A stretch of 64,000 nucleotides of DNA from Kitasatospora sp. NBC_01266 (GCF_036242395.1 NZ_CP108458.1:4154001-4218000), one strand, 5' to 3'; counted from the stretch's first letter, positions 51,913 through 61,354 are shown. Notes: generated by a model from the sequence alone, not told the origin. Program-made: numbers and translations.

Positions 51913-53301
51913 ATGACGGCTGCTTCGCCTTCCCCCAGCTCGACCAACTCGAGCGGCTCGACCGCGCTGCTCGAACCGGCCGCGGCCACCGGCCGCGCCG
52001 AGGCGCCGCTGGTGCTGGACACCGCGCCGCCGCGCACCCTCGGCTTCAAGGACCAGTTCGCGCTCTGGGCCAACCTCGGGATCAGCCTGATCGGCTTCAC
52101 CAGCGCCGCCACGGTGCTCGGCCAGCCCGGCAGCGAGCTGTCGTTCACCGCGGCGCTGACCGCGATCGTGGCCGGCACCGTGATCGGCACCGCGATGCTG
52201 AGCGTGGCCTCGCTGATCGGCGCGCGCACCGGCGCACCGGCCATGGCCATCCTGCGCGGGCTCTTCGGCACCCGGCTGTCGTACCTGCCGACCGTGCTGA
52301 ACATCCTGCAGTGCGTGGGCTGGGGCGTCTACGAGCTGATCGTGATCGCCTGGGGCGCCCAGACGGTGGCCGACACCCAGGGCTGGCGCTGGCTCTTCGT
52401 GGTGCTGGCCGGGGCGCTGACCACCGCGCTGACCATCTGGCCGCTGGGCTCGATCACCGCGCTGCGCAAGTACGTGGCGATCGCGGTGGGCGTCGCGATG
52501 GTCTACTACACCGTCCAGCTGGGCCGGCAGGGCTGGCCGAACCCGGGGGCCGGCAACTGGAAGGGCTTCCTGAGCGCGACCGACGCGATCATCGCCGTCT
52601 CGATCTCCTTCGTGCCGCTGGCCGCCGACTACACCCGGCACTCGCGCACCGGGCGCGCCTCGTTCTGGGGCACCTTCTCCGGCTACACCATCGCCCAGGT
52701 CTGGTGCTACGCGCTCGGCCTGATCGCGCTGCTCCAGTCGCACGGCAACGCCGACAACCTGCTGGACTCCTTCACCGGGGTGACGGCCGGCTGGGCCTTC
52801 CTGCTGGTCCTGGTGCTGCGCGAGGCGGACCAGTCGTTCGCCAACGTCTACTCGACCGCGATGTCGGTGCACAACCTGTTCCCGCGGGTCGACCGGCGGC
52901 TGCTGACCGGCGGGCTCGGCGTGCTGGTGACGGTGCTGGCCCTGCAGATCACCGAGTTCACCAACGCGTACTACGCCTTCCTCGGGCTGATCGGCTCGGT
53001 CTTCGTGCCGCTGCTCGCGGTGCTGGCCACCGACTACTTCCTCGGCCGCGGGCGGCGCGGCTGGGACCTGTCACAGCAGGCGCCGGCCCGGCCGCTGATG
53101 CTGCTGCCGTGGGCGCTGGGCTTCTGCACCTACCAGTTCCTGGCCCCGACCCAGAACTTCGGGGCGTGGACGCACTTCTGGACGCAGCTGCAGGGGTGGC
53201 TGCACTTCACCCCGCAGCAGTGGACCTCGGCCTCGCTCTTCTCCTTCCTGGTGGCCGGACTGGTGACGCTGGGGCTGACCCGGCTCAGCGACGCCGTCTG
53301 A
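51913..53301 (+). CDS. cytX: NCS1-family permease, CytX-like (hydroxymethylpyrimidine/thiamine precursor transport)
   Basis: A 462-residue integral membrane protein with about 12 transmembrane segments. The PRTLGFKDQFALWANLGISL start and the SISFVPLAADYTRHSRTG stretch are hallmarks of NCS1 nucleobase permeases, and YELIVIAWGAQTVAD fits the CytX branch. The TPP riboswitch immediately upstream indicates a role in importing the thiamine pyrimidine HMP. It starts at ATG 51913, not the TTG at 51907. Confidence 0.92.
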   Translation: MTAASPSPSSTNSSGSTALLEPAAATGRAEAPLVLDTAPPRTLGFKDQFALWANLGISLIGFTSAATVLGQPGSELSFTAALTAIVAGTVIGTAMLSVASLIGARTGAPAMAILRGLFGTRLSYLPTVLNILQCVGWGVYELIVIAWGAQTVADTQGWRWLFVVLAGALTTALTIWPLGSITALRKYVAIAVGVAMVYYTVQLGRQGWPNPGAGNWKGFLSATDAIIAVSISFVPLAADYTRHSRTGRASFWGTFSGYTIAQVWCYALGLIALLQSHGNADNLLDSFTGVTAGWAFLLVLVLREADQSFANVYSTAMSVHNLFPRVDRRLLTGGLGVLVTVLALQITEFTNAYYAFLGLIGSVFVPLLAVLATDYFLGRGRRGWDLSQQAPARPLMLLPWALGFCTYQFLAPTQNFGAWTHFWTQLQGWLHFTPQQWTSASLFSFLVAGLVTLGLTRLSDAV

Positions 53302-53398
53302 CCCGGCCGAGCGACCCCGTACAACCGGCCTGACCTGCGCAACCCGGTGCCGGGGAGGTCGTCGCGTCCGCGTCAGCGGCTCACTCTAGGGTGGCCCT

Positions 53399-54247
53399 GT
53401 GACGACTCCCGACCTCTTCGCCGCCGACCCCGCCCGCACCGCCCCGGCGGTCCAGGTGGTCGCCCACCGCGGCTCCTCCGCCGTACTGCCCGAGCACACC
53501 CTGGCGGCCTACCGGCGCGCGCTGGCCGAGGGGGCCGACGCGGTCGAGTGCGACGTGCGGCTGACCCGGGACCGGCAGCTGGTCTGCGTGCACGACCGGA
53601 CCATCGCCCGGGTCTCGGACGGCGGGCGCAAGGTGGTCTCCACGCTCACCCTGGCGCAGCTCCAGGCGTACGACTTCGGCTCCTGGAAGCCCCACGCGGA
53701 CGGTGCGGGGGCAGCGGAGGATCCCGAGCGGCGGTCGGTGCTGACCCTGGAGAGCCTGCTGGAACTGGTCGCCGACTGCGGTCGGCGGGTCGACCTGGCG
53801 ATCGAGACCAAGCACCCGGTCCGCTACCGGGGCGCGGTGGAGGCCGAGCTGGTGCGGATGCTGCGCCGGTTCGGCATCGGCGGGGCGATGGGCGGCGAGG
53901 GCGACCCGGACCGCCCGCACGCGCGGCTGATGAGCTTCTCCGGGCTGGCGCTCGGGCGGCTGCGGAGCACGGCACCGGAGTTCCCCCGGGTCTTCCTCTT
54001 CGAGCATCCGGAACTGCTGCGCCTGTGGCCGGGCGCGGGGCTGCCGGCCGGCTCGGTGATCGCCGGACCCGGCATCGAACTGGTCCGCCGCAAGCCCGAG
54101 TTGGTGACCCGGCTGCGGGCCGCCGGACACCGGGTGCACGTCTGGACGGTGGACCGCCCGGAGGACGTCGCGCTCTGCCTGGAACTCGGGGTCGAGGCGA
54201 TCATCACCAACCGGCCCCGGGACGTGCTGGACCAACTGGGCCGCTGA
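53399..54247 (+). CDS. Glycerophosphodiester phosphodiesterase (GDPD)
   Basis: A 282-residue TIM-barrel phosphodiesterase releasing sn-glycerol-3-phosphate from deacylated phospholipids. Catalytic/metal residues are visible: HRG (His23), PEHT (Glu32), ECDV (Glu50, Asp52) and HD (His65). Cytoplasmic, no signal peptide. A GTG start with a weak ribosome site 97 nt after cytX. Confidence 0.92.
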   Translation: MTTPDLFAADPARTAPAVQVVAHRGSSAVLPEHTLAAYRRALAEGADAVECDVRLTRDRQLVCVHDRTIARVSDGGRKVVSTLTLAQLQAYDFGSWKPHADGAGAAEDPERRSVLTLESLLELVADCGRRVDLAIETKHPVRYRGAVEAELVRMLRRFGIGGAMGGEGDPDRPHARLMSFSGLALGRLRSTAPEFPRVFLFEHPELLRLWPGAGLPAGSVIAGPGIELVRRKPELVTRLRAAGHRVHVWTVDRPEDVALCLELGVEAIITNRPRDVLDQLGR

Positions 54248-54556
54248 GCACCGAACACCGGCGCACCGGGTCGCCGCGGTGTCCGGGCACCGCGATACCC
54301 GAGCCTGGGAACAGCCACCCGCGCGAAGCGGCCGAGTTGGCGTACGCGGGCGCGAAACCGGGTGGCGCGGTGGCCCCGGCGGACGGAATCCACTCCCTGG
54401 ATTGACGCAGCGTAAGCAGTTAATCACCTTTTGCGCACAGCGTGTTGCGGCCACCCCTACGACTTCACAATTGACGGACCACGAGCGACTCAACCCGTTT
54501 CCGGTGCATTACCTCGGGGCATCCATCCCTCGGCAAACGCTGAAGGAGGTCCGGGG
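54248..54556. other. Intergenic gap of 309 nt
   Basis: Holds an AT-richer core at 54400-54540 likely containing the promoter of the HATPase gene, and a strong ribosome site (GAAGGAGGT, 54542-54550). No hairpin or gene recognised. Confidence 0.5.
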
Positions 54557-55261
54557 GTGGCGTTGATGGTGGCGCGTGAAGTGCCGACTTCATCGACCAT
54601 GGCGGTGCCGCACGGCCCAGCCAGTGTCGGGGCCGCACGGCGCCGACTGCGGCGTGATCTGGGCGATCGCGAGGTGCCCGATACCGTCATCGATGACGCG
54701 GTTCTGATCCTTTCCGAACTGCTCAGTAATTCCTGCCGCTATGCGCGGCCGCTCGCCCCTTTGCTGGATCTCACCGGGGGGGCGACCGAGGAATTCCCGC
54801 TTCATCCCGCGGCTTTGACGAAACCCGCGGACCGGGCGGAATCCACCGCCGGGGCCGCCGCCGTCGAGCTGAACATCGAGGTGGACATCGCGGTGGACAT
54901 CGCGGTCGAGGAGGCCGCCACCCTCGACGCGCTGCTGGTGGGTGCCGGCGCCCACCGGCGCCAGGCCACCGCGCACGAGGCGCGCGAGGCGGCCGGACCG
55001 GCCGAGCCGGAGCAGCCCGGTGGAATCCTGGTGCGCTGGCAGGTGCACGGAAACGGCCTGCTGACCCTGGAGGTCACGGACGGCGGGGCCAGCACCCGGC
55101 CGCTGCCGGCCAGCCCCTCGCTCACCGCCAAGGGCGGGCGCGGCCTGAGCATCGTCGGCCAGCTCGCCGTGGACTGGGGAGTGCGGGACGCGCCGGGCGA
55201 GGTGACCGTCTGGGCCGCGCTGCCGGCCCGGTGCCAGGAGCCGGCCCGCCGCTCGGCCTGA
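54557..55261 (+). CDS. HATPase_c_2 regulatory protein with long insertion
   Basis: A 234-residue protein of the anti-sigma-kinase type. The N-box is in ILSELLSNSCRYA (Glu54, Asn58), the G1 box is TDGGAST (Asp175) and the G2 box GGRGLSIV (residues 193-200). Between N- and G1-box is an insertion of about 90 residues (66-155), variable and Ala/Glu-rich, with a small IAVDIAVEEA repeat. In streptomycetes such proteins often control SigB/SigF-like factors; two lie 36 kb away in this window. GTG 54557 is firmly set by the GAAGGAGGT. Confidence 0.8.
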   Translation: MALMVAREVPTSSTMAVPHGPASVGAARRRLRRDLGDREVPDTVIDDAVLILSELLSNSCRYARPLAPLLDLTGGATEEFPLHPAALTKPADRAESTAGAAAVELNIEVDIAVDIAVEEAATLDALLVGAGAHRRQATAHEAREAAGPAEPEQPGGILVRWQVHGNGLLTLEVTDGGASTRPLPASPSLTAKGGRGLSIVGQLAVDWGVRDAPGEVTVWAALPARCQEPARRSA

Positions 55262-55284
55262 CCTGACCCGACCGATGAACTGAC

Positions 55285-55322
55285 CGGTGAGCTGACCGCC
55301 CGGGTGGGCGGTCAGCTCACCG
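55285..55322 (+). terminator. Terminator after the HATPase gene
   Basis: A perfect 17-bp stem (CGGTGAGCTGACCGCCC) with loop GGGT, 23 nt past the stop. Confidence 0.88.
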
Positions 55323-55409
55323 TCGCGCGCGGGTGGCCACCTGGCCGACCCGGAATTCTCAGTAGGCTGCCCCGGAGACAGTGCCCACCACCCCCGGGAG
55401 AGCCGCACC

Positions 55410-56393
55410 ATGGCCAAGAAGGCCGCCAAGAAGTCGTCCCAGCCGAGCCGCGCCACCGCGACGGACGGCGCCGTCCCCGCCGTCGGCGCCCGCGAGGACT
55501 GCCCGTGCGGCTCGGGCCGCCGCTACAAGGCCTGCCACGGGCGGCAGGCCGCGCACGCCGTCCAGGAGCTGGTGCACCGCCCGTTCGAGGGACTGCCGGG
55601 TGAGGCCGACTGGGTGGCGCTGCGCGAGCTGGTGCCCGCCGCCACGGTGCCGCTGACGCTGGCCGCCGGCCTGACCGACCAGGCGTCGGGCGAGGTCCCG
55701 TCGGTCACCCTGGCCACCGTGCTGCCGCTGGCCTGGCCGGCCCTGCGCCGCCCGGACGGCTCGATCCTGCTCGGCCTGCAGACCCAGTCCTCCTCCGGCG
55801 ACCTGAGCCGCGACCTCGCGGACGCGCTCACCGAGGCCCTGGTCACCGAGCCGGGCACCCCGGTGCCGACCCGCCGGGCAGCCGCCGACGGCCCGCGGCT
55901 GCAGGACCTGCTCGACCTGTCCGCGCCGTTCGTCCCCGCCGTGCACACCGGCTTCGAGTTCTGGCTGGAGGACGCCGAGTCGGCCACCGGCGAGGTCGCG
56001 GCCTCGCTGGAGCGGGCCAACGCCTCGGCGATCCCGACCGAGAAGCTGGCCGGCGTGGACAGCGCCTACTGGTGCGGCACCCCGGACAAGAACCACCTGC
56101 GCTGGGTGATGACCGTGCCGGAGGAGCAGCTGCTGGACGCGCTGGCCCGGCTCGCCGCCACCGGCGAGGCCTCGATCGGCGAGGGCACCCGCCTGGTCGG
56201 CTCGTTCCGCGCGCACGGGCTGACCGTGCCGGTCTGGGACCTGCCGGTGGAGATGTCGGCGGCCGACTGCGAGAAGCCGGCCGCGGCCTTCGCGGAGCGG
56301 CTGGCCGGCGTGCTGAGCGCGACCGCGCCCCTGACGGCGGAGGAGCGCCGGGCCCGCGCCAATCTGGTGAATCGTCAGGTCACCCTGAACTGA
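55410..56393 (+). CDS. DUF5926 family protein with SEC-C zinc motif
   Basis: A 327-residue protein with a Lys/Ala-rich N-terminus, then the SEC-C motif EDCPCGSGRRYKACHG (about residues 29-44) that binds zinc, as in SecA C-termini. The remainder (EFWLEDAESATGEVAASLER, HLRWVMTVPEEQLLDALARL) is the DUF5926 domain, restricted to actinobacteria. Function unknown; the SEC-C motif suggests contact with SecB- or ribosome-like partners. Confidence 0.85.
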   Translation: MAKKAAKKSSQPSRATATDGAVPAVGAREDCPCGSGRRYKACHGRQAAHAVQELVHRPFEGLPGEADWVALRELVPAATVPLTLAAGLTDQASGEVPSVTLATVLPLAWPALRRPDGSILLGLQTQSSSGDLSRDLADALTEALVTEPGTPVPTRRAAADGPRLQDLLDLSAPFVPAVHTGFEFWLEDAESATGEVAASLERANASAIPTEKLAGVDSAYWCGTPDKNHLRWVMTVPEEQLLDALARLAATGEASIGEGTRLVGSFRAHGLTVPVWDLPVEMSAADCEKPAAAFAERLAGVLSATAPLTAEERRARANLVNRQVTLN

Positions 56394-56534
56394 CCAGACA
56401 TGGCGTTTTGTGATCAGTTCTGATCAGGGGAACGTGACTCCGATCACATTTATCCTTCGCAGCCCCTGAATCTCGGGGTCGGGCCGCGCAGGGAAATTGG
56501 CGGCGGCGCGATTCCTTGTTACTGTCTTAAACAG

Positions 56535-56572
56535 TCCGGCCGCTGGTGCATCCCCCGTCGCCAGCGGCCGGA
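56535..56572. terminator. Bidirectional terminator
   Basis: A perfect 12-bp stem (TCCGGCCGCTGG) with a 14-nt loop between the convergent DUF5926 and prim-pol genes. Confidence 0.7.
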
Positions 56573-56632
56573 TCTTCCATTTCCACCGTCGTGACGCTTC
56601 CGACGGCCTCCAGCACCTGGTCCGACGGCCCG

Positions 56633-57436
56633 TCAGTAGGCCAGTCGACTCCCGTCCGGCGCCGCCGATCCGGCTGCCAGCAGTGCCTCCAGCAGGCTCG
56701 CCACCGGCGGCAGCCGCACCCCGCCGCCCGGCGCCGCCACCGGCCGCCGCACCCAGCGCACCCCCGCGCCCTCCCCCAGCCTTCGGCCCGGCGTGCCCGC
56801 ATCGCCGACCCGCGAGGGCGGCAGCACCAGGAACCCGCCCGGCCCGTGGTAGCGCACCGAGCTCGGCACCTCGCCGGGCGCCCCGCCCGGGCAGAGCGTC
56901 CGCTCCTGGTCCACCAGCAGCTCCGCCAACTCGGGGTAGGAGTAGGGCGCGACCAGCAGCGCCCAGCGGGTCGGGCCGGCCAGCACCGGGCCCACCGGCA
57001 GGCGCAGCGCGTCCAGATACGCCAGCAGCCGCCCGCCCGCCACCGCCGGCACGCTGACCGCCGCCACCGCCCCGCCGGTCGCCACGATCACCGGCGCCTG
57101 CGGACTGTGCCGCTCCCACCACCAACGCACCATCCGGGCATCGGTGGTGGCCGCCAGCAGGGACTGGTCGAGCGGGTGTGCGGCGGGCACCGCGCAGCGC
57201 GGGTCGCCGCAGGAGCAGACCGTCCGGGGCCCGGGCGCCGCCGGCTCACCCGGCGCCGGGTCGCCGTTCGGCAACTCGCCGGGGGCACCCAGGTCCCCCA
57301 GTCCGTCGACCCGCTCGACCAGTACCGCGCCGGGCACCACCGGCCAGCGCCACCGCTCCGCGCAGGTCAGCGCCGCCTGGAGCAGCGCCTGCCGGGTCCT
57401 GCGGTGCCTGCTGGACAACTCCCGCGAGTCACGCAT
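56633..57436 (-). CDS. Small bifunctional primase/polymerase (Prim-Pol) domain protein
   Basis: A 267-residue protein: RHRRTRQALLQAALTCAERW RWPVVPG at the start matches the N-terminus of the Prim-Pol family (in two pieces), then CSCGDPRCAVPAAHPLDQSL with a Cys-x-Cys-x4-Cys zinc-like knuckle, and SSVRYHGPGGFLVLPPSR. No helicase domain is attached. Conserved in streptomycetes as stand-alone; metal-binding acidic residues of active primases are not obvious, so activity is uncertain. The start ATG 57436 follows GAGAGGAA. Confidence 0.72.
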   Translation of the reverse strand: MRDSRELSSRHRRTRQALLQAALTCAERWRWPVVPGAVLVERVDGLGDLGAPGELPNGDPAPGEPAAPGPRTVCSCGDPRCAVPAAHPLDQSLLAATTDARMVRWWWERHSPQAPVIVATGGAVAAVSVPAVAGGRLLAYLDALRLPVGPVLAGPTRWALLVAPYSYPELAELLVDQERTLCPGGAPGEVPSSVRYHGPGGFLVLPPSRVGDAGTPGRRLGEGAGVRWVRRPVAAPGGGVRLPPVASLLEALLAAGSAAPDGSRLAY

Positions 57437-57955
57437 GGGCACTCGTTCCTCTCCGCGACCGGGTGGATCAAGACCGGATGGGCGGCCGGCGGACCGGCCC
57501 ACGATCGACCGGCTCGACAGCCGATGGCTCGAACAGCTGCGGAACCGGCTGAACACTGGCGCGGCCGGGGAGCCGCAGGATGTACTCGGCGTCATGCGCG
57601 ACGGGACGCCGACCCGGGCAGGCCTCGGGCGCGTCCCTGGAACGAGAATCCCTCATGCGACCAGATGGACGCCCTTCGGCGGCCTCTGGTTCCACCGTAC
57701 GAGTGAGTGACGACTGGTCAGCCCGGTTGCCGGGCGGGGGGATCCCTACGCTCCGGGCAGGGTCCGGCAACCTCTGGACAGCTTCTGCCCGCTGACGGTG
57801 CCGTCCACGCACCAACGCAGAACCAGCCATCCGGCAGGGCCCCGATCCTGGACACGCGCCGACCGTCCTGTGTAGAACGTCCTGTGTAGAAGTGGGGCAT
57901 TGGAGTGGTTTGGCAGGCCTTTGTACGGTATGGCCACAGCGCTGGGAGTCGCGGC
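57437..57955. other. Intergenic gap of 519 nt
   Basis: Divergent promoters for the prim-pol and PP2C genes must lie here. It contains a perfect tandem 14-bp repeat (57864-57891) close to the PP2C start. The frame at 57580-57795 has no ribosome site or family likeness. Confidence 0.5.
57864..57891 (+). repeat. Tandem 14-bp direct repeat upstream of the PP2C gene
   Basis: CGTCCTGTGTAGAA occurs twice head-to-tail without spacing, 64 nt before the ATG at 57956. It could be two regulator half-sites or a recent duplication. Confidence 0.6.
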
Positions 57956-59659
57956 ATGAGTGACAAGCGTCCGACCGGCGCGGCCGGCATGAGCAGCAGT
58001 GGCACGAGCGCCGGCGCGAGCGGTGGTTCGCCCGAACCGGCCGAGAGCGCCGGCGGCGGGGACGGGCCGCAACCCGCGCCCGGCAGCCTGGCCACCCTGC
58101 TCAACCTGCCGCAACCCGCTCTCCCCGAGGCCCCGTCGGCCCGGCCGGCCGAGGCGGCCGGCGGGGTGGCGGCAGCGGCGGGAGACCTGGTGGACCAGGC
58201 GGCGGCGCGGGCGACCGGCGCGGCGACCGGCCGCCCGGCCGACCCGGCGCCCGGTGGCCCGCTCGGTGAACCGGCCGCCCGACTGGACCAGCTGCCCCCG
58301 CTGGAGCGGCTCGCGGCGCTGGAGCAGTTGCACCGGCACACCGAGCGGCTGGCCCGGGCCCGTGGCCTGACCGCCACCCTGACCACCCTGCTCGACTCCG
58401 GCGGCGAACTGCTCGGCGCCACCCGTGCGCTGCTGGTCCCGGTGGCCAGGGAGGGCGGCGAGAGCCGGCCGTCCGCCGGCCGGGCCGCCGCCGAGCTCGC
58501 ACCCGCCGTCGCCGGCCCGCCCAGCACCGGCTGGCGGGACCACGCGGGCCACGGCCCGATGGTGGGCCTGGCCCTGGACCACGCCGCGATCGGCGCGCTG
58601 GAGACGGTCCCGGTCGACCACGGCCCGTTCGCCGGCCTGCTGCGCGCCACCGGGCGCCCGCGCCAGCTGCTGCTGCGCGACCTGACCGCCACCGTCCCCG
58701 AGGTGGCCCCCAGGTTCCGCGAGGTGGCCGCCGACCTCGGGCTCGGCGCCTGCTTCGCGCTGCCGGTGGCCACCGAGCCGGACGGCCCGCTCGCCGCCGC
58801 CGTCTGGTTCTACCCGACTGCCGATCAACCCACCGAACTGCAACAGGAGTTGGCCCGGAGCTACATCTCCTTCGCGGCCCCGCTGCTGGCCGGCCGGCTG
58901 GCCGCCGACCGCAGCCGGCAGGCCACCGAGGCGCTGCGCCGCGGCCTGCTGCCCGACCACCTGCCCTACCTGCCCGGCCTGCGGCTGGCCGCCCGCTGGC
59001 GGCCGGCCGGCCTGGAGCACGCGACGGGCAGCGACTGGTACGACGCGATCGTGCTGCCGGACGGCTCGATCGGGCTGACGGTGGGCTCGGTCTCCGGCGA
59101 CGGCCCCGGCGCCGGCCCCTCCTCGGCCACCGGTGCGGCCAGCGCGATGGGCCGGCTGCGGGCCGCGCTGCGCGCCTACGCGGTGCTGGAGGGCGAGGAC
59201 CCGGTAGCCGTGCTCGGCGATCTGGAGCTGCTGCTCAAGTCCTGCGAGCCGGCCCGCACCGCCACCGCCCTCTACGCCTGCCTGGACCCCGGGGAGCGCC
59301 GGATCACCCTGGCCGGCGCGGGCCACTGCCCGCCGCTGCTGGTCACCCGCTACGGCGCCAACTTCGTCGAGACCTCGCTCTCCGCCCCGCTGGGCATGCT
59401 CAGCTGCTGGGAGGCCCCGGGCGTGGAGCTCAACGCCGAGCGCGGCGACCTGCTGCTGCTCTATACCGAGGGCCTGGCCCGCCGCTGCGGTGCCACCCTG
59501 CACGCCGGCCAGGCCCGGCTGCGCAAGGCCGCCGCGGACGCCCCGCGCGAGGTGCGGCACGACCCGGACCGGCTCTGCGCGCACCTGCTGGACTGCTGCG
59601 CCGACGGTCCGGGCGAGGCCACCGACGACCTGGTGCTGCTGGCGGCGCGCTTCGAGTAG
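57956..59659 (+). CDS. PP2C/SpoIIE-type phosphatase-like protein with GAF-like sensor
   Basis: A 567-residue cytoplasmic protein. A low-complexity N-terminus (1-110) leads to a GAF-like region (about 120-310) and a SpoIIE-type PP2C domain (330-567). Asp360 and Asp363 (DWYD) and the final DDLVLLA motif are kept. The usual GDVxGHG is GSVSGDG (Ser378 for Asp) and TDG is TEG (Glu505). Two metal-ligand positions are thus altered, so phosphatase activity may be reduced. It is a candidate for partner-switching control of sigma factors. ATG 57956 follows GGGAG. Confidence 0.8.
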   Translation: MSDKRPTGAAGMSSSGTSAGASGGSPEPAESAGGGDGPQPAPGSLATLLNLPQPALPEAPSARPAEAAGGVAAAAGDLVDQAAARATGAATGRPADPAPGGPLGEPAARLDQLPPLERLAALEQLHRHTERLARARGLTATLTTLLDSGGELLGATRALLVPVAREGGESRPSAGRAAAELAPAVAGPPSTGWRDHAGHGPMVGLALDHAAIGALETVPVDHGPFAGLLRATGRPRQLLLRDLTATVPEVAPRFREVAADLGLGACFALPVATEPDGPLAAAVWFYPTADQPTELQQELARSYISFAAPLLAGRLAADRSRQATEALRRGLLPDHLPYLPGLRLAARWRPAGLEHATGSDWYDAIVLPDGSIGLTVGSVSGDGPGAGPSSATGAASAMGRLRAALRAYAVLEGEDPVAVLGDLELLLKSCEPARTATALYACLDPGERRITLAGAGHCPPLLVTRYGANFVETSLSAPLGMLSCWEAPGVELNAERGDLLLLYTEGLARRCGATLHAGQARLRKAAADAPREVRHDPDRLCAHLLDCCADGPGEATDDLVLLAARFE

Positions 59660-59795
59660 CAGGCCCCCCGGGCTCGCCGCGGCCCCTCCCGAACGGTTGA
59701 TCGGCAGGTCGTCCGTACCATGGGAGCCACAGCCGCCCGTCACGTGTCGCGATCCGACGCGTCGGGGCGGAGTGACTTGCGAGGAGGCGACGAGC

Positions 59796-61295
59796 GTGAC
59801 CGAGGACCGCACCCCGGCAGCGGCGGACAACCCCGAAGGGGCCGGCACCGAGCAGGAGTCGGCGGAGCAGCCGATCAAGGGCCGCAAGAACGGCCTGTAC
59901 GGCGAGGTCTCCGACGAGCTGGCCGCGTCGATGAAGTCCGGCTGGGCCGACACCGAGCTGCGCGGGCTGGCCCCGATCGAGCAGGCCCCGCACACCGCCG
60001 CCCGCCGGGCCGCGCTGTCGGCCGCCTTCCCCGGCCAGCGCCTGGTGGTCCCCGCGGGCAACCTGCGGACCCGGGCCAACGACACCGAGTACTCCTTCCG
60101 CGCCGCCAGCGAGTACGTGCACCTGACCGGCGACCAGAGCGAGGACGCCGTGCTGGTGCTGGAGCCGCGCGCCGACGGCGGCCACGACCAGGCCCTCTAC
60201 CTGCTGCCGCGCTCCAACCGGGAGAACGGCGAGTTCTGGCTGGACGGCCAGGGCGAGCTGTGGGTGGGCCGGCGGCACAGCCTGGCCGAGGCCGAGCAGC
60301 TGCTCGGGCTGCCCACCCGGGACGTGCGCAAGGCCGCCGAGGAGCTGGCCGCCGCCGACGCCGCGGTGACCACCCGGATCGTGCGCGGCTACGACGCCGG
60401 TCTGGAGGAGGCGGTCACCAGCACCGAGGAGGGTGACGAGGAGCTGAAGATCTTCCTCAGCACCCTGCGGCTGGTCAAGGACGACTGGGAGATCGGGCAG
60501 CTGCGCGCTGCCTGCACCGCCACCGTCAACGGATTCACCGATGTGGTGCGGGAGTTGGGCCAGGCCGTGGCCACCTCCGAGCGCTGGATCGAGGGCACCT
60601 TCTGGCGCCGCGCCCGGGTCGAGGGCAACGACGTCGGCTACGGCTCGATCGCCGCCGCCGGCCCGCACGCCACCACCCTGCACTGGGTGCGCAACGACGG
60701 CGAGGTCCGCCCCGGCGAACTGCTGCTGCTGGACGCCGGCGTGGAGACCACCACCCTCTACACCGCCGACGTCACCCGCACGCTGCCGATCAGCGGGACC
60801 TTCTCCCCGCTGCAGCGCAAGATCTACGACGCCGTGTACCAGGCGCAGGAGGCCGGCATCGCGGCCGTCAAGCCCGGTGCCCGGTTCCGCGACTTCCACG
60901 ACGCCGCCCAGCGCGTGCTGGCCGAGCACCTGCTCGCCTGGGGTCTGCTGGACGCCTCGCTCTACGACGTCGAGAAGGTCCTGGAGCTGGGTCTGCAGCG
61001 CCGCTGGACCCTGCACGGCACCGGCCACATGCTCGGCCTGGACGTGCACGACTGCGCCCAGGCGCGCCGCGAGTCCTACGTGGACGGGGTGCTGGAGCCG
61101 GGCGTCTGCCTGACCGTGGAGCCCGGTCTGTACTTCCAGCAGGACGACCTGACGGTGCCCGAGGAGTACCGGGGCATCGGGGTGCGGATCGAGGACGACA
61201 TCCTGGTGACCGCCGAGGGCAACGAGAACCTCTCCGCAGCGCTGCCGCGCACGGCGGACGAGGTGGAGGCGTGGATGGCCTCGCTGAGCGGCTGA
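59796..61295 (+). CDS. pepP: Xaa-Pro aminopeptidase (aminopeptidase P family, M24B)
   Basis: A 499-residue metallopeptidase. The creatinase-like N-domain (about 60-210) is followed by the pita-bread catalytic domain. All five metal ligands are present: Asp313 (LLDAGVE), Asp325 (ADVTRT), His411 (HGTGHMLGLDVHD), Glu442 (VEPGLYF) and Glu466 (RIEDD). It removes N-terminal residues preceding proline. GTG 59796 follows GAGGAGG. Single gene with a terminator. Confidence 0.93.
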   Translation: MTEDRTPAAADNPEGAGTEQESAEQPIKGRKNGLYGEVSDELAASMKSGWADTELRGLAPIEQAPHTAARRAALSAAFPGQRLVVPAGNLRTRANDTEYSFRAASEYVHLTGDQSEDAVLVLEPRADGGHDQALYLLPRSNRENGEFWLDGQGELWVGRRHSLAEAEQLLGLPTRDVRKAAEELAAADAAVTTRIVRGYDAGLEEAVTSTEEGDEELKIFLSTLRLVKDDWEIGQLRAACTATVNGFTDVVRELGQAVATSERWIEGTFWRRARVEGNDVGYGSIAAAGPHATTLHWVRNDGEVRPGELLLLDAGVETTTLYTADVTRTLPISGTFSPLQRKIYDAVYQAQEAGIAAVKPGARFRDFHDAAQRVLAEHLLAWGLLDASLYDVEKVLELGLQRRWTLHGTGHMLGLDVHDCAQARRESYVDGVLEPGVCLTVEPGLYFQQDDLTVPEEYRGIGVRIEDDILVTAEGNENLSAALPRTADEVEAWMASLSG

Positions 61296-61315
61296 CCTGC
61301 CGCCCCGCGCGCCTG

Positions 61316-61354
61316 CCGCGGCGCCCGGCCCCGATCAGGGGCGGGGCGCCGCGG
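61316..61354 (+). terminator. Terminator after the aminopeptidase gene
   Basis: An 11-bp outer stem (CCGCGGCGCCC) with further GC pairing inside, 20 nt after the stop. Confidence 0.75.

Noticed and set aside
51541..52872. Upstream extension of the HtrA-type protease frame
   Set aside because: It overlaps the riboswitch and the CytX-like gene on the other strand; the GTG at 51540 has a ribosome site.
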